Part shown: positions 9,190-17,787 of the stretch, piece by piece
How positions within the stretch are numbered: the first letter of the stretch is position 1
How the letters are laid out: every line of letters begins with the position of its first letter
Assembly: GCA_947579605.1 (NCBI GenBank)
Contig: OX388327.1
Span: 6,497,122 to 6,561,121 of the forward strand
Length of the DNA: 64,000 bases
Reading direction: 5' to 3'
From: Athripsodes cinereus
Taxonomy: Eukaryota; Arthropoda; Insecta; Trichoptera; Leptoceridae
Position numbers and translations under genes: made by a program
The notes under the pieces: model-generated
Told to the model about the DNA's origin: nothing
Database searches by the model: none
The model's input: the letters and a program-made list of their open reading frames with translations, nothing else

Positions 9190-9415
9190 AGATGCGCTGT
9201 TTTATAGAAAAACCACCGAAAGGGTCCATTAAAAAATCATAACATCTCCTGAACAATAAGATCTTTCACCACACTCTTCATAGATCGCAAATCATAAAGA
9301 ATTTTGTTTCACAGCAACAGACCAGCCACGTAGAAGGCACGGTCAACATAGTTAGCCAGATTCCCTCTATGTGGCACCACACAAGTCTATTGACAGTCTG
9401 TGTTAGCAGATCTGA
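9190..9415 (-). mobile_element. LINE (Jockey/CR1-like) RT C-terminus, copy 1
   Basis: On the minus strand the frame contains an N-Y-V-D-R-A-F-x-V-A/V-G-x-L-L-W segment, the C-terminal landmark of many Jockey/CR1-type RT proteins. The nucleotide sequence AGAAGGCACGGTCAACATAG and TTAGCCAGA-TCCCTCTNTG is shared with 31600-31830. The two copies are paralogues of the same 3' region. Stops and indels show it is inactive. Confidence 0.65.
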
Positions 9416-9479
9416 GTGGTTTATCGTTACCTCCTCAGATATGCAGAACTCCGAGATGTCGATTTTTTTAAGTAAATAC

Positions 9480-10005
9480 AGCTAAAAGGTTGGTGCACTC
9501 TGCTATCTTAGTGCCAACACTTATGTATGCAAGTGAGACGTGGACATGGTTAAAGAAGGATGAAAGTGGCATAAATGCAGTAGAAATGAGATCGTTGAGA
9601 AGGATGTGTGGTAAAAGTCTGAGAGATCGTGTGCGTAACAGTGATATACAAAAGGAATGTGGAATGAAAGTTGGTGTAATAACAAGGATGAATGTAAATA
9701 AGTTAAGATGGTTTGGGCACGTGGAAAGAATGAATGAGGACAGAATGACTAAGAAGATATATTTGGCTGAGAGGAATGGTGCTCGGAGACGTGGACGTCC
9801 GAGGAATAAATGGCAAGAACATTTAAATCAAATCCTACAGAACGGTCACGTGTTGAGCACGTTGAACAGGAGAGCATGCATGAGGAATTGTATGACAGTG
9901 ACGGAAGCGAAAGATGTATTCAAGGATAGAAGGAAGTGGCGCTCGATCTTTTCTGCCTACTCCGCGAGGGAAGCGGCGTGATGGTATGTATGTATGTATG
10001 TATGA
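9480..10005 (+). mobile_element. LINE-C RT C-terminal region with (TATG)n tail
   Basis: An uninterrupted frame of about 163 codons starts at the 5' truncation: LVPTLMYASETWTWLKKDES (residues 7-26), INAVEMRSLRRMCGKSLRDR, MNVNKLRWFGHVERMNEDRM, RRRGRPRNKWQEHLNQIL and a KWRSIFSAYSAREAA end. The YGSETW-like, EMR-x-LRR, LRWFGH-x-ERM and GRPR-x-x-W motifs in this order define the segment after the RT palm in RTE/CR1-type LINEs. A TATGTATGTATGTATG tail follows. No catalytic YADD is present because the copy begins downstream of it. The open frame suggests relatively recent insertion. A second fragment is at 19010-19115 (minus). Confidence 0.9.
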
Positions 10006-10019
10006 TAAATATATCAGAA

Positions 10020-10310
10020 GCAAGATTCTAACCACCAAGATATTTAAATAGCTATAGCTTTCTGTCTATCCACCCACAAACGGATAAATAGGAGTCCTTG
10101 GACTCCTGAAATATCCGAGAAATAAAGGTATTTCAACATATGTCTATCCACCCAAGAAACATTTCTAAGCCGTAGTCTCAAAAAAATCTCACGACAAATG
10201 GTGTCGAAATTCTCCAGAAATTAAAATGCATAAAATATAGAGACAATAAACAAAACGTGTAGGTATAATGAAATCAAAAAAACAAAAATGTTTTTTCTAC
10301 TATATTATTT
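10020..10310. other. Unassigned; partial hairpin repeat
   Basis: Contains GGATAAATAGGAGTCCTTGG then ACTCCTGAAATATCC near 10081-10115, which resembles the hairpin in the R4 repeat at 36795-36840. CTATCCACCCA also occurs twice, at 10055 and 10143. No gene seen. Confidence 0.35.
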
Positions 10311-10311
10311 T

Positions 10312-10505
10312 TTTATTGAGAGAGACGTCTTTCATCTTACAAGAACATTGTCAATTGACATCGACACTGTCAATCGATTGAAAATGTCTTTGAAAGACTA
10401 AAGACGCCTCACACAAAAAAATACAATGTAGCGAAAAAAAACATTTATTTTTTAATTCAATTATGGAATTCAACTACCTAAACACCGACGCAGTGAATAA
10501 AACGT
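10312..10505. mobile_element. MITE-2 copy with conserved extension
   Basis: The palindromic part (10312-10415) pairs TTGAGAGAGACGTCTTTCAT, CATTGTCAATTGACA with TGTCAATCGATTG, TGAAAGACTAAAGACGCCTC. It is followed by an extension, TTATGGAATTCAACTACC then AACACCGACGCAGTGAATA, that also accompanies the copies at 62244 (plus side) and 39857 (reverse side). The mobile unit is therefore longer than the hairpin alone. Confidence 0.65.
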
Positions 10506-10888
10506 GTATAAAACAAAAAATACATATCATTTTCGAATGATTTGAATCCCTAATGAATAAAAGACGGCACATACGTATGTTCATCTTGAAGGGGGTATGT
10601 GGCGAGTACAGACAGTAGTGCCTCTCCTTTAAGGTGTGTGTATGTTATTATATTACTACATATTATTACCCGTGCCTATGTATGTATGTATGTGAAGGAT
10701 GGAGGCTTCTATACTCAGAAGGTATCACAAACACACATTGGTCATATATAATATATTATTTGTTTACCTATCTGAAAATGAAATCTTCAATACATACCTA
10801 CATACAATAGTAGATAATAATTAATAAACAATTCTAATATAAATCATGATATTTTATATCTAATAGCACTATACTGTAATATACCCCC

Positions 10889-11059
10889 ATGCAATACATT
10901 CCAAGTGAGGTAGGCGTTAAAGGAGACCCACCGACCACCCGGATAGCGCAGAAGTTTAGGTGCTTCAATTTATTCGAATTTTTACATAGAGCAAATATTG
11001 TCTCAACCGGATGCGTCATAGTGGGCAGTAGAAGGGCCAGCCGGCCAATGTGCGGTAGG
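10889..11059 (-). repeat. R4 dispersed repeat, copy 1
   Basis: Reverse complement matches 36725-36865: GGCCGGC-GGCCC, CTGCCCACTATG, AATTCG-ATAAAT-GAAG and CTTCTGCGCTATCCGGGTGG with TCGGTGGGTCTCC. The 36 kb copy folds as GGATA-AATG-GAAGTC-CCCA-GACTTC-TGCGC-TATCC. The open frames across it are antisense to each other and not convincing as proteins. The subterminal GGATAA hairpin is reminiscent of pogo/Tigger-like DNA transposons, but that is only a suggestion. Confidence 0.55.
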
Positions 11060-11061
11060 TA

Positions 11062-11272
11062 CACTGAGAAAAATACTTACGAAATTTCACAACGAATCAT
11101 TGGTACGTACTATCAGATTAGGACCAGAGATCGTACAAACGATTCATTAGTACGAATCTATAATATTAACTCTTTGCAAACAAGTTGTTGGTAAATTTAC
11201 CAATGATTTGTTTGCGAAGATTTTTTATTATAGATTTATACCAATGATTCGTTTTGAGTATTTTTCTCAGTG
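11062..11272. mobile_element. TA-flanked MITE (Tc1/mariner type)
   Basis: Perfect 16-bp terminal inverted repeats CACTGAGAAAAATACT and AGTATTTTTCTCAGTG, each flanked by TA (11060-11061 and 11273-11274). An inner pair of arms (AATCATTGGTACG..., ACCAATGATTCGTTTTG) makes the element largely self-complementary. At 211 bp it is non-coding. TA duplication and the CACTGAG terminus fit the IS630-Tc1-mariner group. It sits at the edge of an R4 copy. Confidence 0.88.
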
Positions 11273-11339
11273 TAGAGAGAAAAGAAGGCTGTAGGTGTAT
11301 GTTTATATTATTATCATAATTGAAAAGACATCATAATTA

Positions 11340-11900
11340 TACTGGACCAACTTTACAGCTTTCGGCCAAGGCGATCCCAGAAATAAAAAACATTTACAAT
11401 AGTGTTTCTACATTCCACATAAATTCGGCGTACGTCATGTGAAATATGTCTACGAAATGCCTTTGCTATTGGTGATTCTGCGAGAATGGTGATTTGCTTG
11501 TAGGTGGATAGAATAGCATAATATGTGCTGCCTGAGTCTTGTATTCTTATACACTTTTTTCGCATTCGTATTGCAATTTCTAATACACGCACGGTGAATT
11601 CTTTTACTCAAAATGTCGTTGGTCATGAGGCTTTGGTCAATGTGGTCAAGCCACGTGGTTCTCGGACGTCCGCGCTTTCTTACACCTTTTCTTTAAGTTA
11701 AGTAGGTATGTCCACTTTGTCATCTTTTCATCGTCCAAACCATCGTTCATCTTAACTTGGGTGTCCGCGCTCTCTTGCACCTTTTCTTTAAGTTAAGTAG
11801 GTATATCCACTTTGTCATCTTTTCATCGTCCAAACCATCGTTCATCTTAACTTGGGTGTCCACGCTCTCTTGCACATTTTTTTTCAGATAAATATAGGTA
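11340..11900 (-). mobile_element. LINE-E / LINE-L RT tail fragment with internal duplication
   Basis: The minus strand encodes GVRKRGRPRTTWLDHIDQSL, then DILSKRIHRACIRNC (about 11585-11690), matching the LINE-E end at 7174-7385. Further downstream on the same strand is FWDRLGRKL (11353-11380), which matches the GATCGCCTTGGCCGAAAGCT block of LINE-L. Upstream, about 95 bp (from 11668) is tandemly repeated at 11763 and begins again at 11859 with CATCGTCCAAACCATCGTTC in each unit. Multiple frames and stops mark it as dead. Confidence 0.7.
11668..11880. repeat. Tandem duplication, about 95-bp unit
   Basis: GTCCGCGCTNTCTTNCACC followed by TTCTTTAAGTTAAGTAGGTA, CCACTTTGTCATCTTTTCA and CATCGTTCATCTTAACTTGG occurs twice in full and starts a third time at 11859. 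The unit lies in LINE-E RT-tail sequence and is not a multiple of three, so it would break the reading frame. Confidence 0.9.
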
Positions 11901-12223
11901 CATTCTTCGTTATCATAGGAATAATAAATAAATAAGAGATATGTGTAAATCTGTTTGAAATATTACCATCAAATGGTTTGTATCAAACATATACGTACGG
12001 TTATTATTGTAGGAGTAAATCATATGTTTCTAATTCCTTTGTGCAAATCAAATTCTGGAAATTCAAAACTGTGCTAGGTTGGGAAAACGGAGCAAAGGGC
12101 AAATGACCCAGATTTAAGTAAATTTAGAATTTTTTATTATTTGTCGATTTTCTTCTTAAATAGTTTTAATCTGTAGTTGGAAACAGGTTTTCCTTTTGGT
12201 ATTGGTCAATTTTCTGTCCTAGT

Positions 12224-12402
12224 GAGTTCGTCGGTAGCCTGGAGGTAGAGTCTCGGCCTCATGAACAAGGGGTCCGGGGTTCGATACCAGATGCCGGCAA
12301 ACTCCTCTTTCACGACACAAGCTTTTAGTAGCTTACTGTGAAAGGTGTATAAGGTTGTATTTGGGTTTATAACAAAACCCAGATATATCTTTTAAAAAAA
12401 AA
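12224..12402 (+). mobile_element. SINE-1, tRNA-derived, full length
   Basis: Begins AGTTCGTCGGTAGCCTGG, where TAGCCTGGAGG is a plausible pol III box A, and carries GGTTCGATACC at 12277 as box B about 40 bases later. The body follows: GCCGGCAAACTCC, CACGACACAAGCTTTTAG, GTGAAAGGTGTATAAGGTTG and AACCCAGATATATCTTTT, ending in an A10 tail. Other copies are at 45045-45228, 54678-54852, 57352-57522, 63091-63211 and a piece at 18770-18826. It is non-coding and probably moved by a LINE. The tRNA-like head is too diverged to be a working tRNA. Confidence 0.9.
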
Positions 12403-12426
12403 AAACGTACATACATAGGTACGTAG

Positions 12427-12715
12427 CATCACGGCATTTCCCAAAAGTGGTGTTGCCAGCGGACCAACTGCATACAATAAACATGCAAGTTAATTTAAGC
12501 TAAGACATTCAGGATGGGTGGCATATCTCAACGTGATGTATTGCGAATACCTTTTTATAGAACACTAGAAAACTTACTTAAAAGTGTGGGAGATCTATTC
12601 TGTATCGAGACCCCAGGGGATGTTATTTTATTGCTGTTGAAAATAAAGGAACTATTTTCTACTGGGACCTTTAAAGCCTTCAAAAACCCAAAGAAACGAG
12701 TGGAAGACCAATTCG
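12427..12715 (-). repeat. DR1 copy plus second DR1 piece
   Basis: Reverse-sense DR1: CATCACGGCATTTCCCAAAA, GCCAGCGGACCAACTGCATA, AACATGCAAG, AGACATTCAGGATGGGTGGC and, after diverged sequence, AAAACTTACTTAAAAGTGTG. A second partial start (TTTAAAGCCTTC, AAGAAACGAGTGGAAGACC) lies at 12668-12712. The 77-codon open frame across it is not conserved in other copies. Confidence 0.75.
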
Positions 12716-13224
12716 TAACCGTAGATTTTTCTATTGACCAAAATTAACTGACAATTCATTGCTCGAATTGGTATTGCCCTATTTATTCTATTTCAATCTA
12801 ATTCTTTTGTTTCCTTTCTTTTAAACTTTTGTACACATGCATTGTGTGGATACTACATACACTTTCAACAAGTACCTAAAAGACTTAGGCCGTGAATATC
12901 TGAATTAATGAAAACGAAAAAACGTGAAAAGTGCCTAAACTACATTATTCCTCTATCGCATTTCTATCTAGTCCGTTTGATATTCTACAAAATATTAGCT
13001 ATAATAATATCAGAACAGAATACATACATCATAACTTTTGTATCAAACATACATAGGTAGGTACCTACCCAGCACATTCACAGTGAAGTTCTGTAGTACC
13101 TACCTACTACCTAGGTAGTGGGTAGGTACTACAACGGAGAACGGTTTGTGGTTTGACAGATTAACGGATGTCCGGTAGGATTTCTATTGTCTTCTGTCAT
13201 GACGAGTTAATTGGTTTCTATCAC

Positions 13225-13645
13225 GGCATTTTCACAGACCAGCCGTATGTTATAAACATACAAGCTGTAACCAATCAGATATCTCGATTGGAGAAGCATG
13301 TTTACACAATGTAACATTGTGCAAAATCTAATCGGAAGAAGTGAGAAAGGCGTCCCAACGCTTACGAATTGGCTCTAGGCTGGCTTAAGTGATCAATTTC
13401 GGTATCCATTGACAACGCGTTCACCAATTCCACCATTCTCACTGTCACGATGTATGTAAGGTCCACCAATCGAGAAACGCTTTATACAAATCATGATGGT
13501 TCTCCAATCGAGATATCTGATTGGTTATGTCATCTGCAACCAAATCCGGTTAAACAATAAAAAAATAGTAAATATTATAAACATATAAGCTGTACTCTAC
13601 TTGCTATTAAAAAATATCAGACATTCAGGATAGTTAGCAAACCGT
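13225..13645 (-). repeat. DR1 copy interrupted by T3
   Basis: DR1 sequence (ATCACGGCATTTTCACAGAC, CCAGCCGTATG) is present on the left and continues after T3 as CTGTACTC, ATCAGACATTCAGGATAGTT. The 20 bases TTATAAACATACAAGCTGTA at 13250-13269 are repeated with one mismatch at 13575-13594, on either side of the insert. LINE-E sequence begins where DR1 ends, at about 13645. Confidence 0.7.
13270..13574. mobile_element. T3 inverted-repeat element, copy 1
   Basis: Inner arms are AACCAATCAGATATCTCGAT with TGGAGAAGCATG on the left and CATGATGGTTCTCCA with ATCGAGATATCTGATTGGTT on the right. The right end extends further to ACCAAATCCGGTTAAACAAT and AAAAAATAGTAAAT. Copy 2 (52877-53150) has the matching left extension, so the full element has terminal repeats of about 75 bp and the left one is truncated here. 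The core (GAAGAAGTGAGAAA, CCCAACGCTTACGAATTGGC) is well conserved between copies. It is non-coding. Confidence 0.8.
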
Positions 13646-13998
13646 GGGCGTCCGAGAACCACGAAGCTTGATCATGTGGATCAAATTCTTAAGAAAGATT
13701 TTGTACTGAGTAAGAGAAATTTATTGTCTTAAGGGTATGAGAAATATTGAATGAATAAAGAAAAAGCGGAGCATTCGGGAGTGGACCGGGATGAGAGGTG
13801 TGGAGGAGCTGTTTCGTGCTGTTCAAAACAAGAAGGATTTCTCCCAGGTGGTCGTCAACGTCGGGGGGACCCGACAAGATACGTAGAGAAGAAGAAGATA
13901 GAAAAAGCGAACGAAGTATGTAAAGCTAGATCTATTATGGCGATCCATTCTCTCTGCCTACCCTACTTGGGACATGACGTGAGGGTATAGTATAGTAT
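13645..13998 (+). mobile_element. LINE-E RT tail split by a LINE-F insertion
   Basis: The left part encodes GRPRTTKLDHVDQILKKD; the right part ends AKEVCKARSIMAIHSLCLPY LG-type sequence (CCATTCTCTCTGCCTACCC then TACTTGGGACATGACGTGAG) with a TATAGTATAGTATAG tail. The same tail type follows 24285-24425. The two halves flank a 131-bp LINE-F insert bounded by AGAAAAAGCG on both sides. Confidence 0.8.
13769..13899 (+). mobile_element. LINE-F 3' end insertion with 10-bp target duplication
   Basis: Encodes a GVDRDERCGGAV-FRAVQNKKDF-type end, then GGTCGTCAACGTCGGGGGGA and a GAAGAAGAA tail, as in other LINE-F copies. The 10 bases AGAAAAAGCG occur directly before (13759-13768) and after (13900-13909). 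A 5'-truncated copy with a short 3' repeat tail and direct flanks is the hallmark of target-primed reverse transcription. It post-dates the LINE-E host. Confidence 0.85.
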
Positions 13999-13999
13999 A

Positions 14000-14350
14000 G
14001 GATATAGCAAAGTGGTAGATACATTCTTCTCTCCGCATACATGGGATACAGAGTATAGTGATACGAATAAATCGGATATCGAATACCGGATAGATGTACG
14101 TTACATCTCTATTCAGTATGGTTTGTTACTTCAGTTGTTATTAGTATTATTATTATTATTTCTATTTGTGTTGATTTGTTTGATCATTAAACTTTGATAA
14201 GCACCCACTACCTACTTATTATATTCATCTCCCCATTGTATATCTATATGTACCTACCCACAGTCCACACATATGATATTCTGCTACCCTGATACCATAT
14301 TATTATATTCAAACAACCATCCTCTCTCTCCCCCTGTTTCTTTCGGTCTA
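14000..14350. other. No gene seen
   Basis: A 61-codon open frame (14012-14197) ends in a TTATTATTATTATT run and has no recognisable motif. TCTCTCTCCCCC and TACCTACC simple sequence follow. Confidence 0.4.
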
Positions 14351-14371
14351 TCTCCAATTCTGTACATATAG

Positions 14372-14425
14372 ATCGGCACCTGATGATGCGAATTCGGAGT
14401 TCGCGAAATTAGTCATGCGTTAGTT
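14372..14425 (+). ncRNA. Hammerhead-ribozyme-like core, decayed
   Basis: CTGATGA at 14380-14386 is followed by a hairpin GCGAA-TTCGGAG-TTCGC and GAAA at 14405-14408, the order CUGAUGA / stem II / GAAA of the hammerhead core. Unlike the other cores here, the bases after GAAA (TTAGTCATGCG) do not form a clean self-complementary stem III, and stem I pairing is weak. Probably the decayed end of a Penelope-like element. Confidence 0.6.
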
Positions 14426-14502
14426 ATACTTACAATCTTTAGTTACAATAAACAATAATTAATAAATATTACTAATTTTATTATATAATCTTATTTTTTA
14501 TG

Positions 14503-14582
14503 GGCACGTAGAAGACGGCTTGCATTTTTGTTTCATACGGATGGTCTGCTGGCTACCCAACTTGTGGGATATGCCGCATGTA
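14503..14582 (+). repeat. DR1 3' end
   Basis: GGCACGTAGAAGACGGCTTG, CATTTTTGTTTCATACGGAT, GGTCTGCTGGCTACCCAACT and TGTGGGATATGCCGC: the 3' third of DR1 including the CCCACTTGTGGGA-type hairpin (here CCAACTTGTGGG). It is head to head with the next copy. Confidence 0.8.
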
Positions 14583-14599
14583 TATCTATTTACTACTAC

Positions 14600-14832
14600 T
14601 TTACCATCACGGCTTATCCCACAAGTGGGGTGGGTAGCGGACTAGCTGCGTATAACAAACATGCAAGCTGTCATCTCCTTGCCAACAAAAACTAAGACAT
14701 TCAGGATTGGTGGCAAACCTTATCGTTGAATTGAACATTTGAAATGATTTTTTCACTTGAAAACTTAAGGAAAATAGTTGGAGACCAATTCTCTGCTGGG
14801 TGCTCAACGGAACGTGTCTGATTAGACAATTC
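14600..14832 (-). repeat. DR1, nearly complete copy
   Basis: The longest reverse-sense copy: CATCACGGCTTATCCCACAA, GTGGGGTGGGTAGCGGACTA, AACATGCAAGCTGTCATCTC, GACATTCAGGATTGGTGGCA, ATCGTTGAATTGAACATTTG, GGAGACCAATTCTCTGCTGG. It gives the extent of the family, about 230 bp. No pol III boxes, coding frame or perfect TIRs were seen. Confidence 0.85.
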
Positions 14833-15079
14833 TAAATATACATTTTCCTTATAAGTGCAGCCTAAATAATTATGTATTATTAACACAAAAATAGCATAAA
14901 TCTATATAAGGCATTTGAATTGAACCTATAAGATTTAAGTCTAAATTATTATAGGTAATACAATGGAAAAGGGGGTGTATGTTTTCACCACCCTCGTGTT
15001 TTTGGGGGTTTGGGTGAGTGTGGATAAGACAAACAGAGTAAAGGGTTGAGTTCCAGTCCAGATCTTCAACATAATTCAT

Positions 15080-16213
15080 CGGTGAATCCATGAAACCTCC
15101 CATGTACGAGTATATTTTTTTTTCAAAAGTAAGATGTTGATACTAAAAAAATAATTATGATGAAATCGTCTATCGATGAAATTACTTATGTGGTGTTCTC
15201 ACTTTGGCGAATATCGCCAGGCACCAAAATATCGCCAGCCATTTGAACCGTGTGAACAAAATGACAGCTAGTCTGAAACGATAAAAACCAGTAGAAACGA
15301 TATCGTCTCGAGTTGACCACCTTCCAAACATTTTCGGCCGATTGAACGATTTGCGCATGCGCAGATGTGCGCGGCGTTCATATCTATGGTAAAAACTTTA
15401 TAACCTATAAATTTTATAAATGTTTCCCGCTTCGTGACAGCTGTTATCTTTGTTGTTGGTTTGTGGCGTTTGTTTCCTTAATAAAAAGGCGCCTTTTGAC
15501 CTCTACTATAACATTTTCGACTAAAAATAAACACTTCGCGATCTCCATCTCGACGCCAATTTGAAAACAGTGTCAAAATCAAAGCGCATCTGACAGATCG
15601 TTTTTATATCGGTGGACTGTGTGAACAGGTGTGACGATCAATGGGTTTACGGCGAATTTTGTTTTTTCGCCTGGCGTTATATTTTAAATTCGCCTGGCGA
15701 TGTTCGCCAAATGTGAACACCCCATTATACACTGAGATATGCACGGAAAAAGTAATCGAGAGAAATGGAAAAACTTTTTTTGGATACATTGTAAAAATTC
15801 ACATGTACCTACTTAAAAATAACTGTATGTACTTTTTCGAATCATGCCTAGGAATTTAAAATAATACCCCCTAATCTAAACTGTTTCAAACTCAAATAAG
15901 AACGTTCCTTAATTTTATAATTAAGTTCACTTAAACTAACGGAACTAACATTCGTATTCTATGTGATACAAGTTGTATATAATTCTAATTAGGAATAATT
16001 TTAGAGTTTATAGAATACCAATGTAGACTTACTTAAATTGGAACGTTCCTATTTTAGTAGGTGCACACTAAAAATAAAATAGCATCGGGCGTACTTTAAA
16101 ATTTTAGAGACACCTTCCACCTAATGAATCGGACACACAGAAAATGTCAGCTTTTTTGATCATCTGTAAAATCTTGATAAATGTACATAGGACGTTTCAT
16201 GAATCCACAGCCG
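15080..16213. mobile_element. T5 terminal-inverted-repeat element, copy 1 (with T6 nested)
   Basis: Left end CGGTGAATCCATGAAACCTC CCATGTAC; right end GTACATAGGACGTTTCATGA ATCCACAGCCG. The right end in reverse matches the left apart from a 3-nt indel. Copy 2 (31402-32057) has the same ends and shared subterminal blocks, such as TATCGAT-AAA/TTACT and ATATCCACGGAAAAAGTAAT. Removing T6 (531 bp) leaves about 600 bp. No transposase frame was recognised, so it is non-autonomous. Confidence 0.72.
15192..15722. mobile_element. T6 terminal-inverted-repeat element nested in T5
   Basis: Left end GGTGTTCTCACTTTGGCGAA TATCGCCAGGC; right end GCCTGGCGATGTTCGCCAAA TGTGAACACC. The TIRs are about 31 bp with few mismatches. 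The T5 copy at 31402 runs straight through the same position, acting as an empty-site paralogue. Small frames inside show no transposase motif. Superfamily is not certain; no clean target duplication was seen. Confidence 0.85.
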
Positions 16214-16216
16214 ATA

Positions 16217-16870
16217 GGTATGTATGTCTCCTGGAGATGTAGGGTGATTCTATACTTAAACATAATATCCACTAACATATCCTTAAGCAAGTTAAGATTC
16301 TTAGAAATGTGTACATCCAATACTTATTTGCATATGTAAGCAAATTAGATCAATGTAGGAAATTGCTAACCTGTGAATTTCATAATATACATATCACTGG
16401 TATGCCGTATTTATTTTTTAAATGAATCTGCTTTTAAATTAGAGCCAAATACATCCCAGATACCTCAAAATTAGCACTTTTCTTGGATCGCAATGGTAGA
16501 TTAGGTTGGCGGCGAGTAGAAAAGAAGTCCGGCATTCTAGCATCAGGCTACCGTCAACCTCAAATCGTCTATAATTTTTTTATTCTCAGTGAATTCCAAG
16601 CTCAGGAAATGATTCTGGATATAACTGTCGACACTCCTTGGGTCATCTGGTTTGGGAAAGTGTTTTTGAATTCATAAAATCGTGCATTCTTTAGGATATT
16701 TCGTGGTGTGTGGGTCTCAAGGTGGGATCTGCTACGTCAGACGCGCTAGGGTCAGAGATGCTAATGCTGACGTAGTGGTACTTATGGGCTAGAAAGAGTC
16801 TAAAGATTATCATTTGTAATTAACTTAATCGGCAATACAATTACCGTGACGATGATATGCATTTTTTAAT
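16217..16870. other. No gene recognised
   Basis: AT-rich sequence with one 64-codon open frame (16483-16677) whose product has no motif I recognise. A GCTACGTCAGACGCGCTAGG / ATGCTGACGTAG stretch at 16730-16770 is locally GC-richer but matches nothing. Confidence 0.4.
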
Positions 16871-16874
16871 ACCA

Positions 16875-16940
16875 CTTCAATCCGCTGGCTACCCCACTTG
16901 TGGGAGATGGTGTGGATATATAGATGGCTAAAAGATTAAA
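16875..16940 (+). repeat. DR1 3' end
   Basis: TCCGCTGGCTACCCCACTTG TGGGAGATGG, followed by ATATATAGATGG. Only the hairpin-bearing 3' end is left. Confidence 0.65.
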
Positions 16941-17107
16941 AATTCTTATTTAAATTCTAGATGGCCACTGATTTCAAAATGTTTTTGGCATAGGCACCCC
17001 TTTTGAAGAAATATGATTGTAGTTTGTAAGATAAAGTAATAATTTAAGGCTCGCCACACCAGGATAAATACCATAAGCTGTACAGGTGAAACAGATACCC
17101 GATAATT

Positions 17108-17215
17108 ATCCGGTATCTCCCACACAAGTGGAGTAGGTAATAAACATACAGGCTATCCTTTATGTGCCAATAGAAAACAAGACACTCAGGATAGATGGTG
17201 CATCTCGTCTTATAC
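17108..17215 (-). repeat. DR1 fragment
   Basis: GGTATCTCCCACACAAGTGG AGTAGGTAATAAACATACAG, TGTGCCAATAGAAAACAAG and ACACTCAGGATAGATGGTGC: reverse-sense DR1 3' half. Confidence 0.75.
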
Positions 17216-17267
17216 TAAACAGAAAAACTCAATCTAAGCTTAAAACGTCATAATTTTTTTATGTAGT

Positions 17268-17445
17268 TTTTATCGTAGAATCTTTGCTCTTCTTTTTTCG
17301 CCCTCGCCTTTAGCCTATTTATTTGGGGTCGGCTTTCCTAGTCCTCACCTTCCAAGTTTTCCGTTCCCCTGCATTCTCCGAACGCAACTCTGCCTCCCTC
17401 AGGTCCCTAGCAATTGTGAACATCCAGGTGGGCACTGATCTTGGA
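17268..17445 (-). mobile_element. LINE-G RT C-terminal end
   Basis: The minus strand reads PTWMFTIARDLREAELRSEN, then GERKTWKVRTRKADPK and a stop, followed by a short purine-rich GCGAAAAAAGAAGAGC tail. ARDR-x-x-W and R-K-A-D-P-K endings are typical of one group of insect LINEs. The end matches 19790-19800 (TRRADPNS) on the plus strand. Confidence 0.75.
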
Positions 17446-17787
17446 ATCTTTGTTACATATCTACATTATTTGTTAATGAATGTGAATTTTAAAATTGCAC
17501 TGGTATACTATGTATATTATTGTAAAAACCTGTTGAAATGTCAATAAAAGAAAATAAAAACATCAAAAACTGGCCGTCGAGTTTTGAATCTGGGTGGATG
17601 AATATTCATTATCTGATATTCCCAACACTATCCGTAAATTGTTGAATACTTCACGCCACATATAATTATTATTATTAGACATTCAATGCCATGAATCTTG
17701 GCCACACAATAAAATTAACAACATCCTCATTCATCGGACATAACTCAAAGAAACTTTGAAATAACTTGACGTTAGTTGTATCTTTAT

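Noticed and set aside
10889..11194. 101-codon plus-strand open frame
   Set aside because: It crosses the R4 repeat and a TA-flanked MITE; the frame is not preserved in the other R4 copy.
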